The notes: generated by a model from the letters alone, not told the origin. A stretch of 64,000 bases of DNA from Maccoyibacter sp900556645 (GCA_958349535.1 CATWDJ010000002.1:62001-126000); one strand, 5' to 3'; positions 24,675 to 34,670 are shown, counted from the first letter of the stretch. Numbers and translations are program-made.

Positions 24675-26006
24675 ATGAGCAAGTATACGAAGCAGGATAT
24701 TTTACGAATGGTAGAAGAGGAGGATATTGAATTTATCCGTCTGCAATTTACGGATATGTTCGGAACCTTGAAAAATGTGGCAATTACCAGTCATCAGTTA
24801 GAGAAAGCCTTGGAAAATAAATGTATGTTTGACGGTTCTTCCATCGAAGGTTTTGTACGGATAGAAGAATCGGATATGTATCTGTACCCGGATTTGGATA
24901 CCTTTGAGGTATTTCCGTGGCGTTCCCAGCAGGGCGGTGTGGCACGGATTATCTGTGATGTTTACAGACCGGACGGAACACCATTTGAAGGAGACCCGCG
25001 TTATATATTGAAAAAAGTAGTCAAAGAAGCAGAAGAGATGGGATATACCCTGAATGTGGGACCGGAGTGTGAGTTTTTCCTGTTCCATACGGATGACGGT
25101 GGACAGCCAACTACTATTTCCCATGAAAAAGCCAGCTACTTTGATTTGGGGCCGATAGACCTAGGGGAGAATGCCAGAAGGGATATGGTGCTGACCTTAG
25201 AGGATATGGGATTTGAGATTGAGGCGTCCCATCACGAGATGGCGCCGGCACAGCATGAGATTGATTTCAAATATGACGAGGCACTCAGAACCGCAGATCA
25301 GATTATGACCTTCAAGCTGACGGTAAAATCCATTGCAAAACGCCACGGATTGTTTGCCAGCTTTATGCCGAAACCGAAGTATGGCATGAGCGGTTCCGGT
25401 ATGCATATCAATATGTCCTTGGAAAAAGACGGAAAGAATGTCTTTTATGATGAAAAGGATGAGATGCAGCTGAGTCAGGAAGCATATTGGTTCATCGGAG
25501 GTATCATGAAGCACATGAAAGGTATGACAGCCATTACCAATCCGTTGGTAAACTCCTATAAACGTCTGGTTCCGGGATATGAGGCACCGATTTATATTGC
25601 ATGGTCAGCAACCAACAGAAGCCCGTTGATTCGGATTCCGGCATCCAGAGAAGAGGGAACCAGAGTGGAACTTCGCAGCCCAGACCCGTCAGCCAATCCG
25701 TACCTTGCTTTGGCAGTCTGCTTAGCAGCAGGATTGGAGGGTATCCGAAGTAAGATTATGCCGCCGAAGGCAGTGGACAAAAATGTCTATGAGATGCCGT
25801 TGGATGAGACTCAGGCAAAGGGGATTGAGTCATTGCCGTCCACATTACAGGAGGCAGTGGAGGAACTGAAGAAAGACGAATTTATTTTGAAGGTATTGGG
25901 AGAGCATATCAGCCAGAACTATATCACAGCCAAACAGGCGGAGTGGGCATCTTACACTTCCCAGGTTACAAAGTGGGAGTTAGAAGAATACTTGTATAAA
26001 ATATAA
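24675..26006 (+). CDS. glnA: Glutamine synthetase type I (GSI-alpha)
   Basis: Makes glutamine from glutamate, ammonia and ATP as a dodecamer. The 443-residue length and absence of the adenylylation-loop tyrosine motif put it in GSI-alpha. Visible signatures: MFDGSSIEGF (active-site latch), the metal-binding GPECEFFLF, GSGMHINMS, and the ATP/substrate loop NRSPLIRIP. GGAGAG inside the end of hisA is its ribosome binding site. An ANTAR-domain regulator follows by 20 bases, a common arrangement with nitrogen genes in Clostridia. Confidence 0.97.
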   Translation: MSKYTKQDILRMVEEEDIEFIRLQFTDMFGTLKNVAITSHQLEKALENKCMFDGSSIEGFVRIEESDMYLYPDLDTFEVFPWRSQQGGVARIICDVYRPDGTPFEGDPRYILKKVVKEAEEMGYTLNVGPECEFFLFHTDDGGQPTTISHEKASYFDLGPIDLGENARRDMVLTLEDMGFEIEASHHEMAPAQHEIDFKYDEALRTADQIMTFKLTVKSIAKRHGLFASFMPKPKYGMSGSGMHINMSLEKDGKNVFYDEKDEMQLSQEAYWFIGGIMKHMKGMTAITNPLVNSYKRLVPGYEAPIYIAWSATNRSPLIRIPASREEGTRVELRSPDPSANPYLALAVCLAAGLEGIRSKIMPPKAVDKNVYEMPLDETQAKGIESLPSTLQEAVEELKKDEFILKVLGEHISQNYITAKQAEWASYTSQVTKWELEEYLYKI

Positions 26007-26026
26007 GACTGAGAACGGATGATAGA

Positions 26027-26572
26027 ATGAACGTGGTAGTAGCTTTTCCCAAAATTGAAAATGGCAAAAGTATTAAAAATATTCTTACCAGAAGCGGTTA
26101 TCAGGTAGATGTGGTCTGCACCACCGGAGGTCAGGCACTGCAAAGTGCCAATTCTCTGGATGGAGGAATCTTAGTCTGTGGTTACCGGTTTGCTGATATG
26201 ATGAGCAGCGAGATTAAGACCTATCTTTCCCCAGAGTTTGAAATGCTTCTGATAGGATCACCGGCGAATGCTATGAGCAGGGATATCTCAGATGTGGTAT
26301 GTCTGTCTATGCCGCTGAAGGTCCATGAACTGCTTCAGACCATGGAAATGATGGCGTATTCTTACGAGCGAAAAAGGAAGAAACGGCGTTCAAAACCAAA
26401 GGAACGAACAGAAGAAGAAAAGAAGCTTTTGAAAGAGGCAAAGGAATTGCTGATGGAGCGGAACAGTATGACAGAAGAAGAAGCTCACAGATATATTCAA
26501 AAGAGCAGTATGGACAGCGGAACAGGAATGACAGAGACAGCACAGATGATTTTAAGTATCATGGCTAGTTAG
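26027..26572 (+). CDS. ANTAR-domain regulator with degenerate receiver
   Basis: The 181-residue protein has an N-terminal pseudo-receiver (about 1-115) and a C-terminal ANTAR RNA-binding module (about 120-181; LLMERNSMTEEEAHRYIQKSS holds the helices, split here as LLMERNSMTEEEA and HRYIQKSS). ANTAR proteins bind tandem hairpins with AxxxGx-type loops and block terminators. The beta-3 position, where the phospho-acceptor Asp should be, reads VCGYRF, so control by phosphorylation is unlikely. Position after glnA suggests it responds to nitrogen or glutamine status; its RNA target was not found here. Confidence 0.82.
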   Translation: MNVVVAFPKIENGKSIKNILTRSGYQVDVVCTTGGQALQSANSLDGGILVCGYRFADMMSSEIKTYLSPEFEMLLIGSPANAMSRDISDVVCLSMPLKVHELLQTMEMMAYSYERKRKKRRSKPKERTEEEKKLLKEAKELLMERNSMTEEEAHRYIQKSSMDSGTGMTETAQMILSIMAS

Positions 26573-26711
26573 TAGTACCAAAAAGGAATACTAAATAGGT
26601 GAAAGCTGTGCTTCTCCTTTCAAAAAGTGCTTTTTCCCTTAAAATGCTGGTAATCACAGGGAAAAAAACTTATAATGTTGCTGTGCATGAAAAGGAAAAG
26701 GAGATGGTAAG

Positions 26712-27548
26712 ATGAAGTTTACGAAGATGCAGGGAATCGGAAACGATTATGTGTATGTAAATTGTTTGGAAGAAAAAGTAGATCATCCCGAAGAACTGGC
26801 AAAGCTGGTCAGTGACCGGCATTTTGGCATCGGATCGGATGGATTGATTCTGATAAAGCCGTCAGAGGTGGCAGACTTTGAGATGGCAATGTATAATGCA
26901 GACGGCTCCAGAGGGGAGATGTGCGGGAACGGAATCCGCTGTGTGGCAAAATATGTCTATGACAGAGGATTGACAGATAAAACCCATATCAGCATTGAGA
27001 CATTGGCAGGGATTAAATATTTAGAACTGACAGTAGAAAAGGGACAGGTATCCCAGGTTCGCGTGGACATGGGAGAGCCGGAACTTCTGGCAGAGAAAAT
27101 CCCTGTGATTTCACAGCAGGAAAAGGTAATCGATGTACCGATTACCGCAGGGGAGAAAGACTATCGAATGACCTGCGTATCCATGGGAAATCCTCATTGT
27201 GTGGTTTTTATGGAGGATGTAGAACATCTGGAAATAGAAAAAGTGGGACCATTGTTTGAAAACCATGAGTTATTTCCAAAGAGAATCAACACAGAATTTG
27301 TAAAGGTCATCGATAGAAAAACCCTTCAGATGCGTGTCTGGGAGAGAGGTTCCGGCGAGACTCTTGCCTGTGGAACGGGAGCCTGTGCTACGGCGGTAGC
27401 AGCCATGTTAAACGGCTTCTGTGAAGACGAGGTACAGATACATCTTTTAGGTGGAGATTTAACCATTGAGTGGAATAAAGAAAGCAATCATGTGTTTATG
27501 ACAGGCCCGGCGGAAATCGTTTTCGACGGGGAAATCACATGTGAGTAA
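26712..27548 (+). CDS. dapF: Diaminopimelate epimerase
   Basis: Converts LL- to meso-diaminopimelate for peptidoglycan and lysine. Both catalytic cysteines are present: MCGNGIRC (about residue 75) and ACGTGACA (about residue 221). The 278-residue length is normal. A TTATAATG box about 40 bases upstream is the probable -10. AAAAGGAG precedes the ATG. It overlaps or abuts dapL, the gene before it in the pathway, so the pair completes the aminotransferase route. Confidence 0.96.
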   Translation: MKFTKMQGIGNDYVYVNCLEEKVDHPEELAKLVSDRHFGIGSDGLILIKPSEVADFEMAMYNADGSRGEMCGNGIRCVAKYVYDRGLTDKTHISIETLAGIKYLELTVEKGQVSQVRVDMGEPELLAEKIPVISQQEKVIDVPITAGEKDYRMTCVSMGNPHCVVFMEDVEHLEIEKVGPLFENHELFPKRINTEFVKVIDRKTLQMRVWERGSGETLACGTGACATAVAAMLNGFCEDEVQIHLLGGDLTIEWNKESNHVFMTGPAEIVFDGEITCE

Positions 27549-27573
27549 AATACAAGAAAGAGAGAGGAAAAAT

Positions 27574-28788
27574 ATGTTTCAGGTAAATGACAATTTTCAG
27601 AAATTACCGGGCAGTTATCTGTTCAGTAACATTGCAAAAAAAGTAGCAGCATATCAGCAGGCAAATCCGGACAAGGAGTTAATCCGTCTGGGAATCGGTG
27701 ATGTGACCCAGCCTTTGGCTCCGGCAATTATCGAGGCGTTGCACAAAGCGGTGGATGAAATGGGAAATGCTGAGACCTTCCACGGCTATGCCCCGGATTT
27801 AGGCTATGAATTTTTGAGAAATACCATTGCAAAAAATGATTATGCAGACAGAGGATGTGACATTGCACCGGACGAGATTTTTGTATCCGACGGAGCGAAA
27901 TGTGATTCCGCCAATATTCAGGAATTGTTTGCAGCAGATACCAAGATTGCAGTCTGCGACCCGGTTTATCCGGTTTATGTGGATTCCAATGTTATGGCAG
28001 GAAGAACCGGAGTTTATGATACTGACACAGAGACATGGAGCAATGTCATCTATATGCCATGTATTCAGGAAAACGGATTTGTACCGGAATTTCCGAAGGA
28101 GACACCGGATGTCATCTATTTATGCCTGCCGAATAACCCGACAGGAACCACCATCACAAAAGCACAGCTTCAGGAGTGGGTGGATTATGCAAATAAAGTG
28201 GGAGCCATCATCATTTATGACGGAGCTTATGAGGCATATATTTCAGAAACCGACGTGGCACACACCATCTATGAGTGTGAGGGAGCCAGAACCTGTGCTA
28301 TCGAGATTAAGAGTTTCTCCAAAAATGCAGGATTTACCGGTGTGCGTTTAGGATATACCGTTGTACCGAAGGATTTGGAAAGAGGGGGAGTTGCCCTTCA
28401 TGGTATGTGGGCAAGACGCCACGGAACCAAATTTAACGGTGCTCCGTACATCATTCAAAGAGCAGGAGAGGCTGTGTACTCCGAGGCAGGAAAGGCACAG
28501 TTGAAGGAACAGGTGGCTTACTACATGAAAAATGCAGCCACCATCAAAAACGGATTACAGGAGGCAGGATTTACCGTATTCGGCGGTGTGAATGCTCCAT
28601 ATATCTGGTTGAAGACACCGGACAAGATGACCTCATGGGATTTCTTTGACTATCTGTTAGAGAATGCCAATGTGGTAGGAACACCGGGCTCCGGTTTCGG
28701 ACCAAGCGGAGAAGGATATTTCCGACTGACAGCCTTTGGAAGCTACGAGAATACCGTGGCAGCTTTAGAGCGGATTAAGAAATTATAA
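27574..28788 (+). CDS. dapL: LL-diaminopimelate aminotransferase
   Basis: Makes LL-diaminopimelate directly from tetrahydrodipicolinate and glutamate, skipping the acetylase/succinylase steps. The 404-residue fold-type I PLP enzyme starts with the family N-terminus (NDNFQKLPGSYLFS) and contains the PLP lysine in SFSKNAGFTGVRLGY and the conserved LPNNPTG. ATG 27574 has GAGAGG 6 bases away; an in-frame GTG at 27541 overlaps dapF and lacks that site. DapL is typical of Clostridia, plants and Chlamydia. Confidence 0.95.
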   Translation: MFQVNDNFQKLPGSYLFSNIAKKVAAYQQANPDKELIRLGIGDVTQPLAPAIIEALHKAVDEMGNAETFHGYAPDLGYEFLRNTIAKNDYADRGCDIAPDEIFVSDGAKCDSANIQELFAADTKIAVCDPVYPVYVDSNVMAGRTGVYDTDTETWSNVIYMPCIQENGFVPEFPKETPDVIYLCLPNNPTGTTITKAQLQEWVDYANKVGAIIIYDGAYEAYISETDVAHTIYECEGARTCAIEIKSFSKNAGFTGVRLGYTVVPKDLERGGVALHGMWARRHGTKFNGAPYIIQRAGEAVYSEAGKAQLKEQVAYYMKNAATIKNGLQEAGFTVFGGVNAPYIWLKTPDKMTSWDFFDYLLENANVVGTPGSGFGPSGEGYFRLTAFGSYENTVAALERIKKL

Positions 28789-28803
28789 AAAGAAGGACAG
28801 ACC

Positions 28804-29613
28804 ATGAAGATTGTATTGGCACAGACAAAGACCATCTGGGAAAATCGGGAAGCGAATCTGGAAAAGGCAGAGATGTTGTTGGAGTGCTGCAAGGGGAAAT
28901 CAGATTTGCTGTTGTTCCCTGAGATGAGCTTTACAGGATTTTCCACAGAGGTTATGGAGCATGGGGAGGAGCAGGAGGAAACCCTGCAAGCAATGAAAGA
29001 ACTGGTAAAAAAAGCAGACACGGCAGTGGGATTCGGCTGGGCGAAGAAGGTCAATGGAAAATGCAGAAATCATTATACGATTTTACAGCCGGATGGAACC
29101 GAACTTTTGGATTTTGCAAAAATCCATCCCTTTACTTTCTCACAGGAAGAACAGTATGTGGAGGGCGGAGATTCCTTAGCCTATGCACCCTACAAGGAAT
29201 TTACGGTGGGGACAGCCATCTGCTATGATTTGCGGTTTCCGGAATTGTTTTCTGCCCTGTCCAAGAAAGCGGATTTTATTGTGGTACCTGCCAACTGGCC
29301 GGCTTCCAGAGGAGACCACTGGAGCTGTCTGTTGAAAGCAAGGTCGGTGGAAAACCAGTGCTATATGGCAGGAATCAACTGCGTGGGAAGTATCGGAGGA
29401 TTGTTCTATACCGGAAACAGTGCCATTTACGATCCAAAAGGAGAACTTTTGAAACCCCAGGTGCTCTGGGAAGCGGAGGCGGACGGAGAGCGGGAGTGTC
29501 TGTTAAGCTATGAGATTGAGAACGAAGCGGAGGAATTCCGCAGAGAGTTTCCCTGCAAACAGGACCGTAGGGAAGAGCTTTATAAAAGATTCTGGGATGA
29601 GATGAATCTTTAG
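28804..29613 (+). CDS. Nitrilase-superfamily amidase (omega-amidase-like)
   Basis: A 269-residue carbon-nitrogen hydrolase. The Glu-Lys-Cys triad is readable: LLFPEMSF (Glu40), FAKIHPF (Lys about 107) and AICYDLRFPE (Cys about 140). The short single-domain build and YDLRFPE resemble omega-amidase/Nit2, which hydrolyses oxoglutaramate or oxosuccinamate formed by transaminases. It lies 15 bases after dapL, so a clean-up role next to an aminotransferase is plausible but unproven. Cytoplasmic. Confidence 0.88.
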   Translation: MKIVLAQTKTIWENREANLEKAEMLLECCKGKSDLLLFPEMSFTGFSTEVMEHGEEQEETLQAMKELVKKADTAVGFGWAKKVNGKCRNHYTILQPDGTELLDFAKIHPFTFSQEEQYVEGGDSLAYAPYKEFTVGTAICYDLRFPELFSALSKKADFIVVPANWPASRGDHWSCLLKARSVENQCYMAGINCVGSIGGLFYTGNSAIYDPKGELLKPQVLWEAEADGERECLLSYEIENEAEEFRREFPCKQDRREELYKRFWDEMNL

Positions 29614-29686
29614 AAAAAATTAAGAAAAAGAACGAAGAAAAATGTCGACTGCTGATGTATAATAGGTACGAAGGAGTCGGCATTTC

Positions 29687-30424
29687 ATGTTATCGGAAGA
29701 AGAAATATATAGACGCAGAATGGAGAGACTGCGGCAACAGAAAAGAGAACAGGCGAAGAGACGGAGACAGAGAGAAGTTATCAGACGGGGAATGATAATT
29801 ACGATTGTGGTGCTGGTTGTAACAGGAGGAATTCTGTTGATTCATCATGTCAAAAAGACAAGGGCAGCCGCAGCCAACGGCTATTCCGGGAAAATCGTAG
29901 AGAACCCACCGGATTATACCGTGGATTTACTGGATATCAATGAATACTCCAGACCGGGAATTGCATTGGAGAAGGTCAATTCGATTGTCATACATTACAC
30001 AGCCAATCCGGGAACCACAGCCAAACAGAACCGGGATTACTTTAATGGATTGCAGGATTCCCATCTGACCAAGGCAAGTGCCCATTTTATCATTGGTCTG
30101 GATGGGGAGATTGTGCAATGTATTCCTTGCAACGAGGTGTCCTACGCCTCCAACGACAGGAACTACGATACCATTTCCATAGAGTGCTGTCATGAGGATA
30201 AAACCGGAAAGTTTAATCAGGAGACGGAGGATACTTTGGTGCATCTGACGGCATGGCTGTTGGGACGGTACGGACTGACCACCGAGGATGTGATACGTCA
30301 TTATGATGTCAGTGGTAAAAAATGTCCGATTTACTATGTGGAACACGAGAAAGAATGGGAAACTTTTTTAAAAAAAGTGGATGAATATATTGAAAAGAAC
30401 GGCGTAGTACCGGAACCGCAATAA
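29687..30424 (+). CDS. Membrane-anchored N-acetylmuramoyl-L-alanine amidase (Amidase_2)
   Basis: A 245-residue protein with an Arg/Lys-rich cytoplasmic start, one membrane helix (about residues 35-55), and an extracellular zinc amidase domain. Zinc ligands are visible in VIHYTAN (first His) and in the later RHYDVSGKKCP (His and Cys, the typical PGRP/T7-lysozyme arrangement). It should cut the lactoyl-alanine bond of peptidoglycan. A TATAAT about 30 bases before the ATG may be its -10, but the -35 is poor. Possible roles are cell separation or sporulation. Confidence 0.88.
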   Translation: MLSEEEIYRRRMERLRQQKREQAKRRRQREVIRRGMIITIVVLVVTGGILLIHHVKKTRAAAANGYSGKIVENPPDYTVDLLDINEYSRPGIALEKVNSIVIHYTANPGTTAKQNRDYFNGLQDSHLTKASAHFIIGLDGEIVQCIPCNEVSYASNDRNYDTISIECCHEDKTGKFNQETEDTLVHLTAWLLGRYGLTTEDVIRHYDVSGKKCPIYYVEHEKEWETFLKKVDEYIEKNGVVPEPQ

Positions 30425-30437
30425 AATTAGGCGGTAT

Positions 30438-31976
30438 TTGGATATTGCTGGTTGCCAACACTTGGAAAATCAAGTAAAATTGTACATGGGTGAGAAAATG
30501 AAGGAAGAGTTGGCAGCGTTAAAGGAACAGCGGGATGTCCGCCAAAACCTGATACGAATGAAGGAACTGGTAAAAGAGGATTCCTCCGCAAAAAAGCTGT
30601 TGAATGCAGAAAGTGAGGATTCCCTGTGGGAGGGACTTTTGCAGCATGAGGATGCAAAAGTACGGAAAAATACAGCGTTAATGATAGGAGAGCTTGGCAG
30701 GAGTGAATTGCTGGAAGCTCTGTTTTCTGCGTATAAAAAAGAACAGAAGCTTTTTGTAAAGAGCAGCTATTTAAAAGCCATGCAGAAATTTGACTGCAGC
30801 AGTTATCTGGAGCAGTTAAAGGAAATCTATCGGACTCTGTTGGAAGAAGAACCCCCGGAGGAGAATAAAAAGCATATAAGGCAGGAGCTGCGGAAACTGG
30901 AGATATTACTGAGTAAAGAAGAGGGACATAAAAGACATTCCTTTTGCGGTTACGATATAGAGTCGGAGGTGGTACTTACCACCGACAAGGGATATGCGGG
31001 AATTACGGCAGAGCAGGTAAAAAATGCCAGAGTTGCCGTGTCATCAACAGGAGTAAAGGTCAGGACAAAGAATCTAAAACCCGTTACTCATATTCGGACT
31101 TTTCGGGAAATGCTTTTTGGGATTCATTGTAAAGAAAAGATAGAAAAAGAACCGAATTCGGCAGCCGGGAGATTGTTGGAGGGCGATTTGATGGAGTTGC
31201 TTTCTCAGCATTTAAAAGGACAGCCACCTTATTATTTCAGAATGAATATTTTGTCCCCTATGGAGACAGAGGAAAAAAATGCTTTTTTGAAGCAGGTGGC
31301 GGCAGGATTGGAAGAAAAAAGCGGCAGGAGACTTATTAATTCCGCCAATGACTATGAGATAGAGATACGGTTCATCCAAAGTAAGGATGGAACCTTTCAA
31401 CCATATTTGAAATTTTACACAATGCCTATGGAGCGTTTTCGTTATCGGAAAAATGCACTGCCGGTGTCCATACATCCGGCACAGGCTGCATTGCTGATGC
31501 GGCTGACATTGCCATATCTCAGCGAGGATGCCTGTGTACTGGACCCTTTTTGTGGTGTGGGAACCATGCTGATAGAGAGGAAAGCAGCTTATCCGGCAAA
31601 GGCATTGTACGGTGTGGATACTTATGGAGATGCCATACAGGGAGCCAGGGAGAATACAGAACTGGCGGGAGAAAACATTCACTATGTACACAGGGATTTC
31701 TTTGATTTTACCCATCGGGACAGATTTGACGAATTGATTGCCAATATGCCTGCAAAAGGGAAAAAGACCAAAGAAGAGCAGGACGCTTTTTATCAGCAGT
31801 TCTTTGAAAAAGCAGGAACGTTGCTGAAAAAAAGAGGAATCATGGTTTTGTATACCAATGAGACCGGGTTTGTGAAAAAACAACTGCGTTTACACAGAGA
31901 GTTTGGGTTATTGAAAGAATACTGTATCCGGGAAAAAGAAGGGTACTGTCTATTCATCATTGAGACAAAGGAGTAA
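30438..31976 (+). CDS. HEAT-like/RNA methylase (UPF0020-type) fusion
   Basis: Up to 512 residues. The N-terminal third is helical with leucine-rich HEAT-like pattern; the middle resembles a THUMP-like RNA-binding region; the C-terminal 200 residues are a Rossmann methyltransferase with VLDPFCGVGTMLIE, as in TrmN/RlmL-type RNA methylases. The catalytic motif, usually NPPY, reads NMPAKG, so target or mechanism may differ. The start is uncertain: TTG 30438 gives the longest frame, ATG 30486 or 30498 are alternatives with similar support. The c-di-GMP protein gene begins 5 bases after its stop. Confidence 0.7.
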   Translation: MDIAGCQHLENQVKLYMGEKMKEELAALKEQRDVRQNLIRMKELVKEDSSAKKLLNAESEDSLWEGLLQHEDAKVRKNTALMIGELGRSELLEALFSAYKKEQKLFVKSSYLKAMQKFDCSSYLEQLKEIYRTLLEEEPPEENKKHIRQELRKLEILLSKEEGHKRHSFCGYDIESEVVLTTDKGYAGITAEQVKNARVAVSSTGVKVRTKNLKPVTHIRTFREMLFGIHCKEKIEKEPNSAAGRLLEGDLMELLSQHLKGQPPYYFRMNILSPMETEEKNAFLKQVAAGLEEKSGRRLINSANDYEIEIRFIQSKDGTFQPYLKFYTMPMERFRYRKNALPVSIHPAQAALLMRLTLPYLSEDACVLDPFCGVGTMLIERKAAYPAKALYGVDTYGDAIQGARENTELAGENIHYVHRDFFDFTHRDRFDELIANMPAKGKKTKEEQDAFYQQFFEKAGTLLKKRGIMVLYTNETGFVKKQLRLHREFGLLKEYCIREKEGYCLFIIETKE

Positions 31977-31981
31977 GGTTC

Positions 31982-34642
31982 ATGGAGTCTTCAAAAGGAA
32001 GTAAGAAGAAAACTGAATTTGGAAATTCTCTGTTAGATTCCGGCATGGTGCAGATGCTTCAGGATAATTTCTGTCCGGCAAACAACATATACAGCATCTG
32101 TCTGGACAAAGACGGAGATGTTGTGACCAAAAAATACGGCAGTGAGGCAGAGCGTAATTATCTGAAAGAAAAGTTTCCAATCCAGCATCAGAAAGCATTG
32201 GTAAAGAAACTGTTAGACAACCATATCGAAGAAATCGTAGAAGAAGACATTGGAGAGGATTATTTAAAAATGTGCGGTGTTTCCATCCGGGTGGGAGGAG
32301 AGACCATTGCCATTTGGATTGTCCAAGGGATTATCGAAGAAAATATCACTCCCGATTCTCAGGTGCCTGAGTTTATGAAAACCACTACCGCAGACAGATT
32401 TTTCGCTTCGCTGGCTTTTTTGTCCAGCTTGACGAAACAGTATTTCGCAATCAAGTTGGAAGAGATTATAGCCCAAGAGGCATTTCAGCAGAGTAAGGAA
32501 TCTGAAGTGCGTATCAAGGCTGAACTGCACCGCAGCGAGGTTATGACTCAAGTAGTGGGTATGTTAGAGAGTGAGCAGGCATTTACAGAGATTGTAGATA
32601 CTATTTTAGAGAGGGTCTGTGATTATCTGGACATTGAAACAGCAAGTCTTTTACAGATTGATAAGGATAATGAAGAGTATCTGGAAATGATTTGCCGTTG
32701 GGGATTCAGTGACAGCAATCAGGCAAAGGTTATGCACCGTATGCCGGTGGAAGAGGTTCCGTGGGCCAACGGAAAGCCTTATCTGATTTCCGCAGACATG
32801 GTTTTGCCGGAGAAGTTTCAGACCTATTTCCAGAAGTATCATCGAAAAGCAGGAATTTATCTTCCGATTGAGGTCAACGGAGAGGTCAGTATGTACCTTG
32901 CTTTCTCAGAAAACCGTTACGCAAGAGTCTGGTCTCAGACAGAGATAAAATTTATCAATGATGTAAAACAGATTATTCAGAGTATTTTAAGCAAGCGGAT
33001 ATCTAAAAATTCTCTTGCCAGCTCCTATGCTTCCTTGGAAGCGATTTTGGAAAACATCGGATGTGGTGTCTATGTGGTAGATTTGGTAGAAGAAAGATCA
33101 CTATATGCCAATCAGCAGTTTAAAGATCTGTTCGAGATTTATTTGCAAAGACATGAAATGGACAGCCTTATCCGAAGATATCATACAGACAGTCGATTTT
33201 CCCGTCCTCATACGGAAACCTATATTGAGGAATTTGGACGTTGGTATGACATTCAGTTGACAGACATTAGCTGGGTGGACGGTAAGCAAGTGACCCTTTG
33301 CGTGGTTAATGATGTGACGGATAAGAAGGTCTATCAGCAAAAGATTGAGCGGCAGGCAAATAACGATTTCCTGACAGGATTGTACAACCGTATGCGGTGT
33401 GAGCAGGATTTGCGAAAACACATCCGTGAGGCAAAGGAAAAACGAAAAGAAGGAGCCTTGCTTTACTTGGATTTGGATGACTTTAAGCATATCAATGACG
33501 GTCTGGGGCATCCTTACGGTGATATTCTGTTAAAGGCAATATCCACCAGTTTACGGCGGATTCGGGGACTGGAGGATAGCTGTTACCGTATGGGCGGTGA
33601 CGAATTCATTGTCATTGTTACCTGCGAGCATTACGACAGATTAGATGAGATTCTGGATGAAATTCAGAAGATTTTCAATAAGCCGTGGTTTTTACAGAGG
33701 GCGGATTATTACTGTACCATGAGTATGGGTGTTGTGAAGTTTCCGGTGGATGGAGACAGTGTCACAGAATTGATAAAGAAGGCGGATATTGCCCTTTACG
33801 AAGCGAAGAAAGCAGGAAAAAACCGGATTGCTTATTACAACGACAACGTGGAAAGTACCTCCTTCCGGCGTCTGGACATGGAGAAAAACATGCGTGATGC
33901 CACAGCCAATGCCTGCGAGGAATTTGAGGTTTACTATCAGCCGATTATCGACATTACGAAAAAGGGTGAGGAGTGCTGCGGTGCGGAAGCACTGGTGCGT
34001 TGGAATTCCGGTAAAATGGGCCTGGTGGGACCAAATGAATTTATTCCTTTGGCAGAGTATCTGGGACTGATTAATCCTATCGGAGATTTTGTGTTGCGGA
34101 AAGCCTGCGAGAGATGTAAATACTGGAATGACATGGGACATCCCGGATACCATATCAATGTAAATTTGTCGGTGGTTCAGCTTCTGCAAAATGATATTGC
34201 GGAACGAATTCGGAAGGTATTGGAAGAGACAAAACTGAATCCTGAAAGACTGACTTTGGAAGTAACGGAAAGTCTTGCTATCAACGATATGGGAAGAATG
34301 AAAAAGGTACTGGGAGAAATTAAAAAGCTGGGCGTTATGGTTGCTCTGGACGATTTTGGAACCGGTTATTCTTCTTTGAACCATATCCGGGAGTTGCCGA
34401 TAGATATTATTAAGATTGACCGATGCTTTGTGGTGGATATCGGAAAGGATGATTACTCGGAAACCTTTATCAACATGGTAGGAACCTTGGCAGAGACCAT
34501 CGGGGTTACCGTCTGTGTAGAAGGTGTGGAAGAACGAAATCAGTTGGACAAGCTCAAAGAGATGTCCAACGTGCAGTTCATTCAGGGGTATATTTATGAC
34601 AGACCTTTGAGAGAAGAGGAATTTCAGAAAAAATATTTATAA
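31982..34642 (+). CDS. PocR-like/GAF/PAS/GGDEF/EAL c-di-GMP protein
   Basis: An 886-residue soluble signalling protein. Order: PocR-like N-terminal sensor (about 15-120), coiled coil (155-195), GAF (about 200-340), PAS (about 350-455), GGDEF (about 470-625) and EAL (about 640-886). The cyclase motif RMGGDEF is intact (about 536-542) and the phosphodiesterase has EALVR, EVTES and DDFGTGYSS, so both activities may exist; usually one dominates. No membrane segment. It is co-transcribed with the RNA methylase gene upstream. The input ligand is unknown. Confidence 0.9.
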   Translation: MESSKGSKKKTEFGNSLLDSGMVQMLQDNFCPANNIYSICLDKDGDVVTKKYGSEAERNYLKEKFPIQHQKALVKKLLDNHIEEIVEEDIGEDYLKMCGVSIRVGGETIAIWIVQGIIEENITPDSQVPEFMKTTTADRFFASLAFLSSLTKQYFAIKLEEIIAQEAFQQSKESEVRIKAELHRSEVMTQVVGMLESEQAFTEIVDTILERVCDYLDIETASLLQIDKDNEEYLEMICRWGFSDSNQAKVMHRMPVEEVPWANGKPYLISADMVLPEKFQTYFQKYHRKAGIYLPIEVNGEVSMYLAFSENRYARVWSQTEIKFINDVKQIIQSILSKRISKNSLASSYASLEAILENIGCGVYVVDLVEERSLYANQQFKDLFEIYLQRHEMDSLIRRYHTDSRFSRPHTETYIEEFGRWYDIQLTDISWVDGKQVTLCVVNDVTDKKVYQQKIERQANNDFLTGLYNRMRCEQDLRKHIREAKEKRKEGALLYLDLDDFKHINDGLGHPYGDILLKAISTSLRRIRGLEDSCYRMGGDEFIVIVTCEHYDRLDEILDEIQKIFNKPWFLQRADYYCTMSMGVVKFPVDGDSVTELIKKADIALYEAKKAGKNRIAYYNDNVESTSFRRLDMEKNMRDATANACEEFEVYYQPIIDITKKGEECCGAEALVRWNSGKMGLVGPNEFIPLAEYLGLINPIGDFVLRKACERCKYWNDMGHPGYHINVNLSVVQLLQNDIAERIRKVLEETKLNPERLTLEVTESLAINDMGRMKKVLGEIKKLGVMVALDDFGTGYSSLNHIRELPIDIIKIDRCFVVDIGKDDYSETFINMVGTLAETIGVTVCVEGVEERNQLDKLKEMSNVQFIQGYIYDRPLREEEFQKKYL

Positions 34643-34670
34643 AAAAACGGAAGCCGTTTGACTTCCGTGA
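34641..34670 (-). terminator. Terminator for the NdpA-type gene (minus strand)
   Basis: ACGGAAG (34647-34653) pairs with CTTCCGT (34662-34668). The T-run lies on the minus-strand side (34641-34647), so it terminates the minus-strand gene; on the plus strand it gives the c-di-GMP gene only a weak end. Confidence 0.75.

Noticed and set aside
31212..31883. 223-residue minus-strand frame inside the RNA methylase gene
   Set aside because: Opposite a recognisable methyltransferase core; no start signal or family resemblance.
33692..34384. 230-residue minus-strand frame inside the GGDEF/EAL gene
   Set aside because: Covers the conserved EAL coding region in antisense; no independent support.
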